Part shown: piece after piece, positions 1-7,753 of the stretch
Position numbering within the stretch: position 1 is the stretch's first letter
How the letters are laid out: the number at the start of each line of letters is the position of its first letter
Origin: Lysobacter ciconiae
GTDB lineage: Bacteria > Pseudomonadota > Gammaproteobacteria > Xanthomonadales > Xanthomonadaceae
Length of the DNA stretch: 64,000 bases
Direction of reading: 5' to 3'
Assembly (NCBI RefSeq): GCF_015209725.1
Contig: NZ_CP063656.1
Coordinates: 1,905,001 to 1,969,000 of the forward strand
Position numbers and translations under genes: made by a program
The notes under the pieces: model-generated
Told to the model about the DNA's origin: nothing
The model's input: the letters and a program-made list of their open reading frames with translations, nothing else
The model's database searches: none

Positions 1-11
1 AGTGCTCGCTA

Positions 12-536
12 TCAGCCGCGTGGGGGTACGGCGGTGGTACACGGTAACGCTTCGATGTCTGGGCCGACCAACCCGGCCATCGCATCGGCCGCCGGCCCAA
101 TGCCGGGGATGGTGGCGTCGGGTGCGATTTCCAACAGGGGCAGCAAGGCGAAGGCACGCTCGTGCAGGTGCGGGTGCGGCACCCTCAGGCCGGGCTCGTC
201 GATGATGCGATCGCCGTACAGCAGCAGGTCCAGATCCAGCGTTCGCGGACCCCAGCGGTCGCTGCCATCGTCCCGGCGCACCCGGCCTGCGTCGCGCTCG
301 ACCTCCAACAAGGCGTCAAGCAGTGCCTGCGGAGCCAGATCGGTGCGCAGCATGGCGACGGCGTTGAGGAAGTCCGGCTGATCGGTCACGCCCCAGGCGG
401 GTGTGCGGTACAGCGCGGAGGTCGCCAGCACGCTGGTGTCCTTCAGGCCACCCAGGGCCGCGAAGGCCGAGCGCAGGATCGCCGCGCTGTCGCCCAGGTT
501 GCTGCCCAGGCCGACGAACACAACGCTGGCGGTCAT
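12..536 (-). CDS. folK: 2-amino-4-hydroxy-6-hydroxymethyldihydropteridine pyrophosphokinase (HPPK)
   Basis: This 174-residue cytoplasmic enzyme transfers pyrophosphate from ATP to 6-hydroxymethyl-7,8-dihydropterin, the step before dihydropteroate synthase in folate synthesis. The N-terminus carries the family start VFVGLGSNLGD (about residues 6-16). The HPPK signature RWGPRTLDLDLLLY lies near residues 94-107 and holds the acidic residues that bind magnesium and substrate. The length is normal for a single-domain HPPK. The start codon overlaps the stop of the upstream pcnB gene (ATGA, 533-536), so the two are probably translationally coupled. Only 11 bases follow the stop before the window edge, so the next gene of the operon is not visible. 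Confidence 0.95.
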   Translation of the reverse strand: MTASVVFVGLGSNLGDSAAILRSAFAALGGLKDTSVLATSALYRTPAWGVTDQPDFLNAVAMLRTDLAPQALLDALLEVERDAGRVRRDDGSDRWGPRTLDLDLLLYGDRIIDEPGLRVPHPHLHERAFALLPLLEIAPDATIPGIGPAADAMAGLVGPDIEALPCTTAVPPRG

Positions 537-1870
537 TCGCCGGCGGCTGCGGTGGATCTGCGGCTGCGCCGGCGCGGTCGCGCCGGTGCATCGTCCTCGG
601 CGTCCTCATCATCGCGCGGTCGTGGACTCGGTTGACCCGGACCCATGCCGACGCGCTCCTGCTGCTCGCGCCAGAACGCGACGTCCTCGGCGTGCTCATC
701 GGACGCGGCAAGGCGCAGGCTGAGGAAGTCGAACGCGGCGCGGAACCGGGGATGGCCCAGCATCCGCGACACGCGTTTGCCCTGGCGCAGCGAGAAGCGC
801 GACTGCAGCAGCCAGATTTCCTGCATCGGAATGGAGAACCGGCGCGGCAGGGCGACGGTGGACAACTGGCGCACCGTGACCCGGTCGGCGGCCCGGCGCT
901 GCGCGTCGATCGGCTGCACGCCCTGCGCCTGCAGTGCGATCAACGCGCGGCAATACGCCGGCCACAACAGCAGTGCGAACAGGAATGCCGGCGACACCGG
1001 CTCCTCGTTGGCCACGCGCTCATCGGTCCCGCGCAAGCCATCGATCACCACGCTGCGCAACGCGCCGCTGCGGTTCGCCTTCAAAGCCGCCGCGGTATCC
1101 GGGAACAGTGCCGGTAGCAGGCCGCGCGCCTCGAGCCCTTCAAAACTCCTTACCGCGTGACCTGAGAGGAACAGCTTCAGGCACTCCTCGAACAGGCGTG
1201 CCGACGCTGCTTCCGAGAGCAACGATGCCAGCCGCGGGATCGGCTCGGCCGTTGCCGGTTCGATCTCGAAGCCGAGCTTGGCCGCCAGCCGGACCGCGCG
1301 CAGCATGCGCACCGGATCCTCGCGGTAGCGCGTCTCCGGGTCGCCGATCAGCCGCATCAGCCGCTTTTGCACGTCCTCGAAGCCGCCGGTGTAGTCGCGC
1401 ACCGAGAAGTCTTCGATCGTGTAGTACAGCGCGTTGGCGGTGAAGTCGCGCCGGACCGCATCGTCCTCGATGGTGCCGTAGACGTTGTCACGCAACAGCC
1501 TGCCGCCCTCGTGCTGCTCGCGGTCGCCGCTGCCGTCGTCGGTGTTGGCGCGGAACGTCGCCACCTCGATGATCTCGCGGCCGAACACCACATGGGCCAG
1601 GCGGAACCGGCGGCCGATCAGGCGGCAGTTGCGGAACAACTGCTTGACCTCCTCGGGCGTCGCGCTGGTGGCCACGTCGAAATCCTTGGGCTGGCGACCG
1701 GCCAGGAGGTCGCGCACCGCGCCGCCTACCAGATAGGCGGAGAAGCCGCCGTCGCGCAACCGGTACAGCACCCGCAGCGCATTGGGACTGATGTCCTTGC
1801 GGGAGACGTTGTGCTGGTCGCGCGGGATGATCCGCAGTTCGGGCTTGGAAGATGGGTTTTGTTCAGGCAT
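533..1870 (-). CDS. pcnB: Poly(A) polymerase I
   Basis: This 445-residue nucleotidyltransferase adds 3' poly(A) tails that promote bacterial RNA decay. The class II nucleotidyltransferase head is plain: GGAVRD at residues 49-54 and the metal-binding DFD at 63-65. It is followed by the PcnB RNA-binding/neck region (RRDFTANALYY, then GDPETRYREDPVRMLRAVR). A basic C-terminal tail (RPRRRSRRS) is typical of PcnB and unlike CCA-adding enzymes. The annotated ATG has no obvious Shine-Dalgarno sequence. The gene is the first of a pcnB-folK pair and lies divergently from the tRNA-Glu gene. Nothing looks truncated. Confidence 0.95.
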   Translation of the reverse strand: MPEQNPSSKPELRIIPRDQHNVSRKDISPNALRVLYRLRDGGFSAYLVGGAVRDLLAGRQPKDFDVATSATPEEVKQLFRNCRLIGRRFRLAHVVFGREIIEVATFRANTDDGSGDREQHEGGRLLRDNVYGTIEDDAVRRDFTANALYYTIEDFSVRDYTGGFEDVQKRLMRLIGDPETRYREDPVRMLRAVRLAAKLGFEIEPATAEPIPRLASLLSEAASARLFEECLKLFLSGHAVRSFEGLEARGLLPALFPDTAAALKANRSGALRSVVIDGLRGTDERVANEEPVSPAFLFALLLWPAYCRALIALQAQGVQPIDAQRRAADRVTVRQLSTVALPRRFSIPMQEIWLLQSRFSLRQGKRVSRMLGHPRFRAAFDFLSLRLAASDEHAEDVAFWREQQERVGMGPGQPSPRPRDDEDAEDDAPARPRRRSRRSTAAAGE

Positions 1871-1911
1871 CAGGCGGGCGTCGCCGCTTTGGGAATTTCG
1901 CAGGATACCAG

Positions 1912-1940
1912 TTGCCGGGAGCTTCGGCCGTCCCTATACT
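1912..1940 (+). promoter_or_regulatory. Sigma-70 promoter of the tRNA-Glu gene
   Basis: A -35 element TTGCCG (1912-1917) and a -10 element TATACT (1935-1940) are separated by exactly 17 bases. A GC-rich discriminator (GTGCGGCC) follows. Transcription would begin near 1947, about 30 bases before the mature tRNA. A GC-rich discriminator is common at stable-RNA promoters under stringent control; applying that here is inference. Confidence 0.75.
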
Positions 1941-1977
1941 GTGCGGCCACGCAACGGTGAGAGTCCGGCGTGGATCT

Positions 1978-2053
1978 GCTCCCTTCGTCTAGAGGCCTAG
2001 GACGTGGCCCTCTCACGGCTAAAACACGAGTTCGAATCTCGTAGGGAGCACCA
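1978..2053 (+). tRNA. tRNA-Glu(CUC)
   Basis: The 76-base cloverleaf has a perfect seven-base-pair acceptor stem (GCTCCCT with AGGGAGC), discriminator A and an encoded CCA (2051-2053). The anticodon loop CTCTCAC gives anticodon CUC, reading GAG. The T arm is ACGAG-TTCGAAT-CTCGT. The D-arm and variable-loop sequences match bacterial glutamate tRNAs closely. A promoter lies upstream and a strong terminator just downstream, so this is an independent single-tRNA unit. Confidence 0.97.
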
Positions 2054-2059
2054 TCTACC

Positions 2060-2095
2060 GAAAGCCCGCGCATCGCTGCGCGGGCTTTCTTTTTC
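2060..2095 (+). terminator. Rho-independent terminator of tRNA-Glu
   Basis: A 12-base-pair perfect stem, GAAAGCCCGCGC paired with GCGCGGGCTTTC, is closed by the six-base loop ATCGCT and followed directly by TTTTT. It starts seven bases after the tRNA CCA end and separates the tRNA from fdxA. Confidence 0.93.
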
Positions 2096-2122
2096 GTGCG
2101 CTGACATCCGGGAATACGAGTC

Positions 2123-2446
2123 ATGACCTTCGTCGTCACCGAGAGCTGCATCAAGTGCAAATACACCGATTGCGTCGAGGTGTGTCCGGTCGACTGCTTC
2201 CATGAAGGCCCCAACTTCCTGGTGATCAATCCCGAGGAGTGCATCGACTGCACACTGTGCGAGCCCGAATGCCCGGTCAACGCGATCTACCCCGAGGACG
2301 ACGTGCCGCGCGGGCAGGAACTGTATGTCGCGCTCAATGCCGAGCTGGCGGCGCTGTGGCCGGTCATCGCCACGCGCAAGGACCCGCCGCCGGACGCGGC
2401 CGAGTGGGACGACATGACCGGCAAACTGCCGCTGCTGGAGCGCTGA
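2123..2446 (+). CDS. fdxA: Ferredoxin FdxA, 7Fe-8S type
   Basis: This 107-residue cytoplasmic electron carrier matches the Azotobacter FdI-like 7Fe ferredoxin family. Cysteines sit at residues 9, 12, 17, 21 and 25, then 40, 43, 46 and 50. In the family C9, C17 and C50 bind the 3Fe-4S cluster and C21, C40, C43 and C46 bind the 4Fe-4S cluster, which fits the spacing here (CxxCxxCxxxCP in the second motif). The C-terminal extension (AELAALWPVIATRKDPPPDA) is typical of proteobacterial FdxA. The ribosome-binding sequence upstream is weak. Redox partners cannot be read from the neighbourhood. Confidence 0.95.
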   Translation: MTFVVTESCIKCKYTDCVEVCPVDCFHEGPNFLVINPEECIDCTLCEPECPVNAIYPEDDVPRGQELYVALNAELAALWPVIATRKDPPPDAAEWDDMTGKLPLLER

Positions 2447-2526
2447 GGCGCGTCGGCGGGTGCTGCGGCGCTTGAATATACGCTCGCGTATGGCAGGCTG
2501 GCCGTCCCTCTTAGAACTGCCCCGCC

Positions 2527-3006
2527 ATGAAAGCCGGCCTGCTTCGCCACATCCTCAATCTCTGGCCCCCGTTCCTGTTCAGCGGCGTCCATGTCACCCG
2601 TCTGGACGCGGACTACCGCCACGCACAGGTGGAGCTGCGCATGCGCCCCTGGAACCGCAACTACGTGCGCACCCATTTCGGCGGCAGCCTGTTCGCGATG
2701 ACCGACCCGTTCTGGATGCTGCTGGTGATGCAGTCACTGGGTGGCGATTTCATCGTCTGGGACAAGGCGGGCGAGATCGAATTCGTCAAACCCGGCCGCG
2801 GCACCGTGCATGCGCGTTTTGATCTGGCGGACACGGTCCTGGACGAATTGCGCCACGCCACCGCCGGCGGCGACAAGGTCCTGCGCTGGTTCGACACCGA
2901 GGTGACCGATGCGTCCGGTGATGTGGTTGCGCGGGTCCGCAAACAGTTGTACGTCAGGCGCAAGCGTGACCGCGATCGCAGCAACGCGGCAGACACGCGC
3001 GGATAA
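2527..3006 (+). CDS. DUF4442 family hotdog-fold protein (possible thioesterase)
   Basis: The product is a 159-residue cytoplasmic protein. The central segment (NYVRTHFGGSLFAMTDPF, about residues 42-59) is the conserved core of DUF4442, a hotdog-fold family related to acyl-CoA thioesterases. The substrate is unknown. No Shine-Dalgarno sequence precedes the ATG. A TAGAAC element sits about ten bases upstream, so the mRNA may be leaderless. The C-terminus is strongly basic (VRRKRDRDR). The next gene starts 45 bases downstream and could be co-transcribed. Confidence 0.8.
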   Translation: MKAGLLRHILNLWPPFLFSGVHVTRLDADYRHAQVELRMRPWNRNYVRTHFGGSLFAMTDPFWMLLVMQSLGGDFIVWDKAGEIEFVKPGRGTVHARFDLADTVLDELRHATAGGDKVLRWFDTEVTDASGDVVARVRKQLYVRRKRDRDRSNAADTRG

Positions 3007-3050
3007 CGAATGACGAGGGTATGCTCCCAGATTCGCGACAGGGGGCCGCG

Positions 3051-5039
3051 ATGACAGGCGCGAACTACATCGACAACGATCATGCACTGCCGGTCATCCG
3101 GGGCTATCGCCTGCTCCGGGTGTTGAACCGTGGCGGGATGTCCACGGTCTACCTGGCCGAGCAGATCGCTCCCTCGCGCGAAGTCGCGATCAAGGTGATG
3201 GCGGGCACCGCGTTGTCGGACGAAGTCAGCCGGCGCCGGTTCGAAAACGAGGTGCGCACCATCGCGCGGCTCGAACACCCGCACGTGGTACGCATCCACG
3301 AACTGGGCCGGACCGCCGACGGGCTGCCCTACTACACGATGCCCTACCTGGCCCGCGGTCACCTGGGCCAGCGCGACTTCCGGCGCGAAGACGGCCGGGC
3401 CGACGAGCCGCGCATCATCGCCACGGTACGGACGTTGCTGTCTGCACTGGAATACGCCCACGGTCGCGGGGTCGTGCATCGCGACGTCAAGGCGGAAAAC
3501 GTCCTGTTTGGCGATACCGAGCAGCCCTTGCTGGCCGACTTCGGCATCGCCCTGCGGCGTGGCTTCGGCCCGCGGGTGACCGCGACCGGACTGGCCGTTG
3601 GCAGCACCGCCTACATGGCCCCCGAGCAGGCCCGCGGCGAGGATGTGGACGGACGCGCCGACCTCTACAGCCTGGGCGTCCTGGCCTGGGAGATGCTGAC
3701 CGGCCACCTGCCCTACGAGGCGGGCGACGCGCTGGCGATGGCGGTGATGCACGCGCAGAACCCGATCCCCAGACTTCCGGCGCACCTGCGCCATTGGCAG
3801 CGTTTCATGAACCGCGCGCTGGCCAAGCAGCCGACCCAGCGTTTCCAGGACACCGCGCAGATGCTGGCGATGCTCGCCCAGGTTGAACGCCGCGGTCGCT
3901 GGCCCCGGATCACGACGGGGCGCGACCGCGTCCTGCGTACGGCCGCGCGCGTCCCCGGGCGTGTCTGGCTGGTGGCTGCCGTGGTGGCCGCACTCGCGAT
4001 CGGCCTGCCGCTGGCAGGCAAGGACAAAGCGGCCGAGGATGCCGAGCACGCCGCAGAGATCCTGGCGGAGGAAGCGCGCCGCGAGGACCCCATCCCGGCC
4101 ATGCTGCAGCCGTTGCCCGAAGCGCCGCTGCAGATCGCCCTGGACAGGGCGCGCCAGCAGATCGCGCAGAACCGCCTCACCACGCCGGCCGAAGACAACG
4201 CGTTTTCCAGCCTCATGAACGCCTGGGCCAGCAACCCGGACGATCCGGCGGTGCTGGAACTGATCGATACCCTGACCACCGCGCTGGGAGAGTCGGCAGT
4301 CGCCAACCTGCGCGCCGGGCGGGACGAGCAGGCAGGAGGGCAGATCGAACGCATCCGACTGCTGGGGACGGAAACCTCAAGCCTGGAGTCGCCGGCCCAG
4401 CGACGCCTGGACTCCGCCATCGAGAAGATCCTGGAAGCGCGCATTGCCAAGGCGGCCGGGCGCACCGACAGCAGCGCGGCGATCGCGGCGGCGGCACTGG
4501 CAGAACCGTTCGGCTTGGCGCCGGAGACCGTTCGCAGGCTGCAGGCCCGCGCCGCCGCGGTTCCCACCGGATCCACGCCGCGAAGCGCCGCCGGTGCCGT
4601 GGTGGCACTGGCGACCAAGCCGGTCAGCCGCGACGAGTACGCCGCCTTCGCCGATGCCACCGCGCGCAAGCCGGCCTTGTGCCGCGAGCGCTCGTCCCTG
4701 CTGCGGATGCTGGCGCCGCGCGACTGGCGCGGACCCGGCTTCGACCAGGACGGATCCGATCCGGTGCTGTGCGTATCGCTCGCCGACGCGCAGGCCTACG
4801 CGGAATGGCTGAGCCAGCAGACCGGCCGCAGTTACCGCCTGCCCACGGCGGTCGAATCGCGATCCATCGCCCCGCAGATCAGCGGACGCGAGGTTGCCCT
4901 GTGGCAACTCGACTGCGGCGAGGGCTGCCGCGAGCGCGCCGTGCTGGGCGGTTCTTGGCGCAAGCAGGAGGCTAGGCGAATGCTGGATGCAGGACGTGGC
5001 TACGACGACGTGGGCTTCCGGTTGCTGCGCGATCCCTGA
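3051..5039 (+). CDS. Membrane Ser/Thr protein kinase with C-terminal formylglycine-generating-enzyme-like domain
   Basis: The start at 3051 is chosen because AGGGGG stands five bases upstream; an in-frame ATG at 3021 has no well-spaced site. The product is 662 residues. The N-terminal Hanks-type kinase has a glycine loop (LNRGGMSTVY, 25-34), lysine K48 (VAIKVM), a catalytic HRDVKAEN loop from H143, and a DFG motif. A single transmembrane helix (about 304-323) follows, then a helical spacer. The C-terminus (about 510-662) resembles the FGE-sulfatase/SUMF1 fold (KPVSRDEYAAFADA, RSYRLPTAVESRSIA, GGSWR, GFRLLRDP). That domain should be periplasmic. It probably acts as a ligand-binding or structural module, since no catalytic cysteine pair is evident. 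Targets are unknown. Confidence 0.88.
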   Translation: MTGANYIDNDHALPVIRGYRLLRVLNRGGMSTVYLAEQIAPSREVAIKVMAGTALSDEVSRRRFENEVRTIARLEHPHVVRIHELGRTADGLPYYTMPYLARGHLGQRDFRREDGRADEPRIIATVRTLLSALEYAHGRGVVHRDVKAENVLFGDTEQPLLADFGIALRRGFGPRVTATGLAVGSTAYMAPEQARGEDVDGRADLYSLGVLAWEMLTGHLPYEAGDALAMAVMHAQNPIPRLPAHLRHWQRFMNRALAKQPTQRFQDTAQMLAMLAQVERRGRWPRITTGRDRVLRTAARVPGRVWLVAAVVAALAIGLPLAGKDKAAEDAEHAAEILAEEARREDPIPAMLQPLPEAPLQIALDRARQQIAQNRLTTPAEDNAFSSLMNAWASNPDDPAVLELIDTLTTALGESAVANLRAGRDEQAGGQIERIRLLGTETSSLESPAQRRLDSAIEKILEARIAKAAGRTDSSAAIAAAALAEPFGLAPETVRRLQARAAAVPTGSTPRSAAGAVVALATKPVSRDEYAAFADATARKPALCRERSSLLRMLAPRDWRGPGFDQDGSDPVLCVSLADAQAYAEWLSQQTGRSYRLPTAVESRSIAPQISGREVALWQLDCGEGCRERAVLGGSWRKQEARRMLDAGRGYDDVGFRLLRDP

Positions 5040-5083
5040 ATCCCGCGGGCGATTTCCGGCACGTGGGGGCGCGGTGCGCCGTC

Positions 5084-5096
5084 TACAATCGCCGCA
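5084..5096 (+). promoter_or_regulatory. Possible -10 element giving a leaderless mRNA
   Basis: TACAAT at 5084-5089 lies six bases before the ATG at 5096, so the expected transcription start falls on or beside the start codon. No Shine-Dalgarno sequence is present. No clear -35 element is seen, so this is tentative. Confidence 0.4.
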
Positions 5097-5818
5097 TGCG
5101 CACACCTACCCTGCAACGACTGTTTCTTACCGGGCTGCTGACCCTGCTGCCCTTGTGGCTGACCCTGATCGTGGTCAAGTTTGTTTTTGCCCTGTTGTCG
5201 GATATCAGCCGACCGATCACGGGGCCGATCCTGCAGCGCATCGCCAGCGTGGACCCGCAGGCCCTGGGCTGGCTGACCGACTCCTGGGTGCAGACCCTGC
5301 TCGCGCTGGTGGCCACCTTGCTGCTGATCCTGTTCACCGGGGCGATGTCGCGCCGGGTGTTCGGGCAACAGTTGCTGCGCTGGATCGAGACGCTGATCGG
5401 CCGCGTACCCTTTGCCAGCACCATCTACGGCAGCGCGCGGCAGTTGCTGAACATCCTGCAGACCAAGCCCGGTGGCACGCAGCGGGTGGTGCTGATCGAC
5501 TTTCCGCATGACCAGATGAAATCGGTCGGCTTCGTGACCCGGGTGCTGCGCGAGGAAGGGACCGGTCGGGAGCTGGCCGCGGTATATGTGCCGACAACGC
5601 CCAACCCGACCTCGGGTTATCTGGAAATCGTGCCAATCGAGAAGCTGACGCCCACCGACTGGAGCGTCGACCAGGCGATGGGCTTCATCATCTCGGGAGG
5701 CGCGATCTCCCCGGACACCATCCCCTTCTCCGCGCCGCGCACCGCCGCGCCGGCGCCGGCGCCGGCATCCGGCCCGGCACCGTCACCGACCGCGGAGCCC
5801 TCGCCCGGCCGCGCCTGA
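5096..5818 (+). CDS. DUF502 family inner-membrane protein
   Basis: The start is placed at MRTPTLQRLF rather than at an upstream in-frame ATG (5063), because family members begin just before the first membrane segment. The 240-residue product has two transmembrane helices (about residues 9-34 and 64-83). These are followed by the conserved soluble core RVPFASTIYGSARQLLN, VLIDFP and VPTTPNPTSGYL that defines DUF502. The C-terminus is an alanine/proline-rich tail. DUF502 proteins are widespread in proteobacteria and related to plant LCV/COV membrane proteins; their molecular role is not established. The gene lies 56 bases after the kinase gene but has its own candidate -10 element. Confidence 0.85.
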   Translation: MRTPTLQRLFLTGLLTLLPLWLTLIVVKFVFALLSDISRPITGPILQRIASVDPQALGWLTDSWVQTLLALVATLLLILFTGAMSRRVFGQQLLRWIETLIGRVPFASTIYGSARQLLNILQTKPGGTQRVVLIDFPHDQMKSVGFVTRVLREEGTGRELAAVYVPTTPNPTSGYLEIVPIEKLTPTDWSVDQAMGFIISGGAISPDTIPFSAPRTAAPAPAPASGPAPSPTAEPSPGRA

Positions 5819-5836
5819 CTTCCTGGAGACCCGACC

Positions 5837-7660
5837 ATGCGCCCGTCCACGCCTGCCACCCTGCTCGCCCTCGCGCTCGCCGCGGCGATGGCCGGCTGCT
5901 CCCCCAACACGGCCACCGGCAGCGCCGAGACGGATTCCATCGCCGGCATCCAGTCGGTCAGCGACAAGCCGGAGCACCTGGACCGCCTGTATGCGCTGTA
6001 CTGGGAGGAGACACTCAAGCGCAATCCGCTGGCCGCGACCTACCAGGGCGACAACCGCTACAACGACCAGCTGCCGAACTTCCTGTCGCGCGAGTACCGC
6101 GACACCAGCCGCGCATTCACCACCGAGTGGCTGGAAAAGATCGAATCCCTCGGCCCTGACGGCCTGGAAGGCCAGGACCTGCTGAGTTGGCAGATCTTCG
6201 TGCGCGATGCGCGCGACGAGCTGGCGAGCCAGCGGTTCCCCGCGTGGATGCAGCCGGTCAACCAGTTCTACAACATCGCCTCCACCTTCGTGCAGCTCGG
6301 CTCGGGCACCGGCGCGCAGCCCTTCAAGACGGTGCAGGACTACGACAACTGGCGCGAGCGTGCCAGCAACGTGCCGGTGCTGTTCAACCAGGCGATCGCC
6401 AACATGGGCGAAGGCATTGAGGCCGGGGTCGTGCAGCCGCGTGCGCTGATGGAAAAGGTGCTGCCGCAGCTGGATGCGCTGATCAGGGAGGACCCGCGGC
6501 AGACGCTGTTCTGGAAGCCGGTGGCGGACATGCCGGAAAGTTTTTCCGACGCCGACCGCAAGCGCATCGAGGACGAGTACGCAACGCTGATCGCGACCGT
6601 CCTGATGCCTGCCTACCAGCACCTGCGCGACTACATCGCCAACGATTACCTGCCCCACACGCGCGCCTCGGCCGGCATGGCCGACCTGCCCAACGGTCAG
6701 GACTGGTACGCCTTCCGCGTGCACCAGTCGACGACCACCGATCTTTCGCCGGCGCAGATCCACCAGATCGGCCTCGACGAGGTCGCGCGCATCCACGAAC
6801 GCATGCAAGAGGTCATGGACCAGGTGGGATTCAAGGGCACGCTGCAGGAATTCTTCGTCTTCATGCAGACCGACCCGCGCTTCGAGTTCGCCAGCGAGGA
6901 CGAGCTGCTCGCGTTCTATCGGGGCCTGGAAGCCAAGGTCAACGCGAAAGTGCCCGAGCTGTTCTCGCTGGTGCCCAGGTCGCCGTTCGAGATCCGCCCG
7001 GTGGAGGCGTTCCGCGCGCAGTCGGCGGCCGGCGGTTCCTACATGACTCCCAGCGAGGACGGCAGCCGGCCGGGCATCTTCTACGTCAACACCTACGACT
7101 TGCCGACCCGGAAGACCTGGGACGCGGAGGACCTGTTCCTGCACGAGGCGATTCCCGGCCACCACTTCCAGCTGGCGCTGCAGCAGGAGCTGACCGGCCT
7201 GCCGGCGTTCCGCCGCTTTGGCGGACAGACGGCCTACATCGAGGGCTGGGGCCTGTACGCCGAGTCGCTGGGCCGCGAGCTGGGAGTGTATGAGGACCCC
7301 TACGACTATTTCGGCTACCTGCAGAACGAGCTGTGGCGGGCGATCCGGCTGGTGGTGGATACCGGCCTGCACAGCAAGGGCTGGACGCGCGATCAGGTGA
7401 TCGACTACATGCTCGAGAACTCCGCGGAAAGCCGCACGCAGGCCGTCGCCGAAGCGGAGCGTTACATGGCGATCCCCGGCCAGGCACTGGCCTACAAGAT
7501 CGGCGAGCTGAAGATCCGGGAACTTCGCAGGCGCGCTGAACAGGCACTGGGCGACAAATTCGACATCCGCCAGTTCCACGCCGAGGTGCTCAAGGACGGG
7601 TCGGTCCCGCTGGACGTGCTGGAGGACAAGATCGACCGCTGGATCGCAGCCAGCCAATAG
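5837..7660 (+). CDS. DUF885 family lipoprotein, predicted zinc metallohydrolase
   Basis: The 607-residue precursor has a lipoprotein signal peptide ending in the lipobox AMAGC, with acylated cysteine C21. It should therefore be anchored to a membrane facing the periplasm. The DUF885 signature HEAIPGHHFQLALQ begins at H436 and supplies an HExxxGHH-type metal site. A second conserved segment (TAYIEGWGLYAESLGRELG) follows, with the glutamate expected as a further ligand. The family is generally regarded as peptidase-like, but the substrate is unknown. A long inverted repeat after the stop probably ends transcription. Confidence 0.88.
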   Translation: MRPSTPATLLALALAAAMAGCSPNTATGSAETDSIAGIQSVSDKPEHLDRLYALYWEETLKRNPLAATYQGDNRYNDQLPNFLSREYRDTSRAFTTEWLEKIESLGPDGLEGQDLLSWQIFVRDARDELASQRFPAWMQPVNQFYNIASTFVQLGSGTGAQPFKTVQDYDNWRERASNVPVLFNQAIANMGEGIEAGVVQPRALMEKVLPQLDALIREDPRQTLFWKPVADMPESFSDADRKRIEDEYATLIATVLMPAYQHLRDYIANDYLPHTRASAGMADLPNGQDWYAFRVHQSTTTDLSPAQIHQIGLDEVARIHERMQEVMDQVGFKGTLQEFFVFMQTDPRFEFASEDELLAFYRGLEAKVNAKVPELFSLVPRSPFEIRPVEAFRAQSAAGGSYMTPSEDGSRPGIFYVNTYDLPTRKTWDAEDLFLHEAIPGHHFQLALQQELTGLPAFRRFGGQTAYIEGWGLYAESLGRELGVYEDPYDYFGYLQNELWRAIRLVVDTGLHSKGWTRDQVIDYMLENSAESRTQAVAEAERYMAIPGQALAYKIGELKIRELRRRAEQALGDKFDIRQFHAEVLKDGSVPLDVLEDKIDRWIAASQ

Positions 7661-7677
7661 CCAGCCGTGCAAATTGC

Positions 7678-7705
7678 GAACGGCCCGGAATTTTCCGGGC
7701 CGTTC
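7678..7705. terminator. Inverted repeat between convergent genes, probable bidirectional terminator
   Basis: GAACGGCCCGGAA (7678-7690) pairs perfectly with TTCCGGGCCGTTC (7693-7705), a 13-base-pair arm around an AT-rich centre. It sits between the stop of the DUF885 gene and the stop of the oppositely transcribed helicase gene. There is no long T tract on either side, so termination strength is uncertain. Confidence 0.7.
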
Positions 7706-7753
7706 TGCGTTATGCCTGTCCCGCGGAAGGAGCTCCGCGGGAGTTTCTACTGA

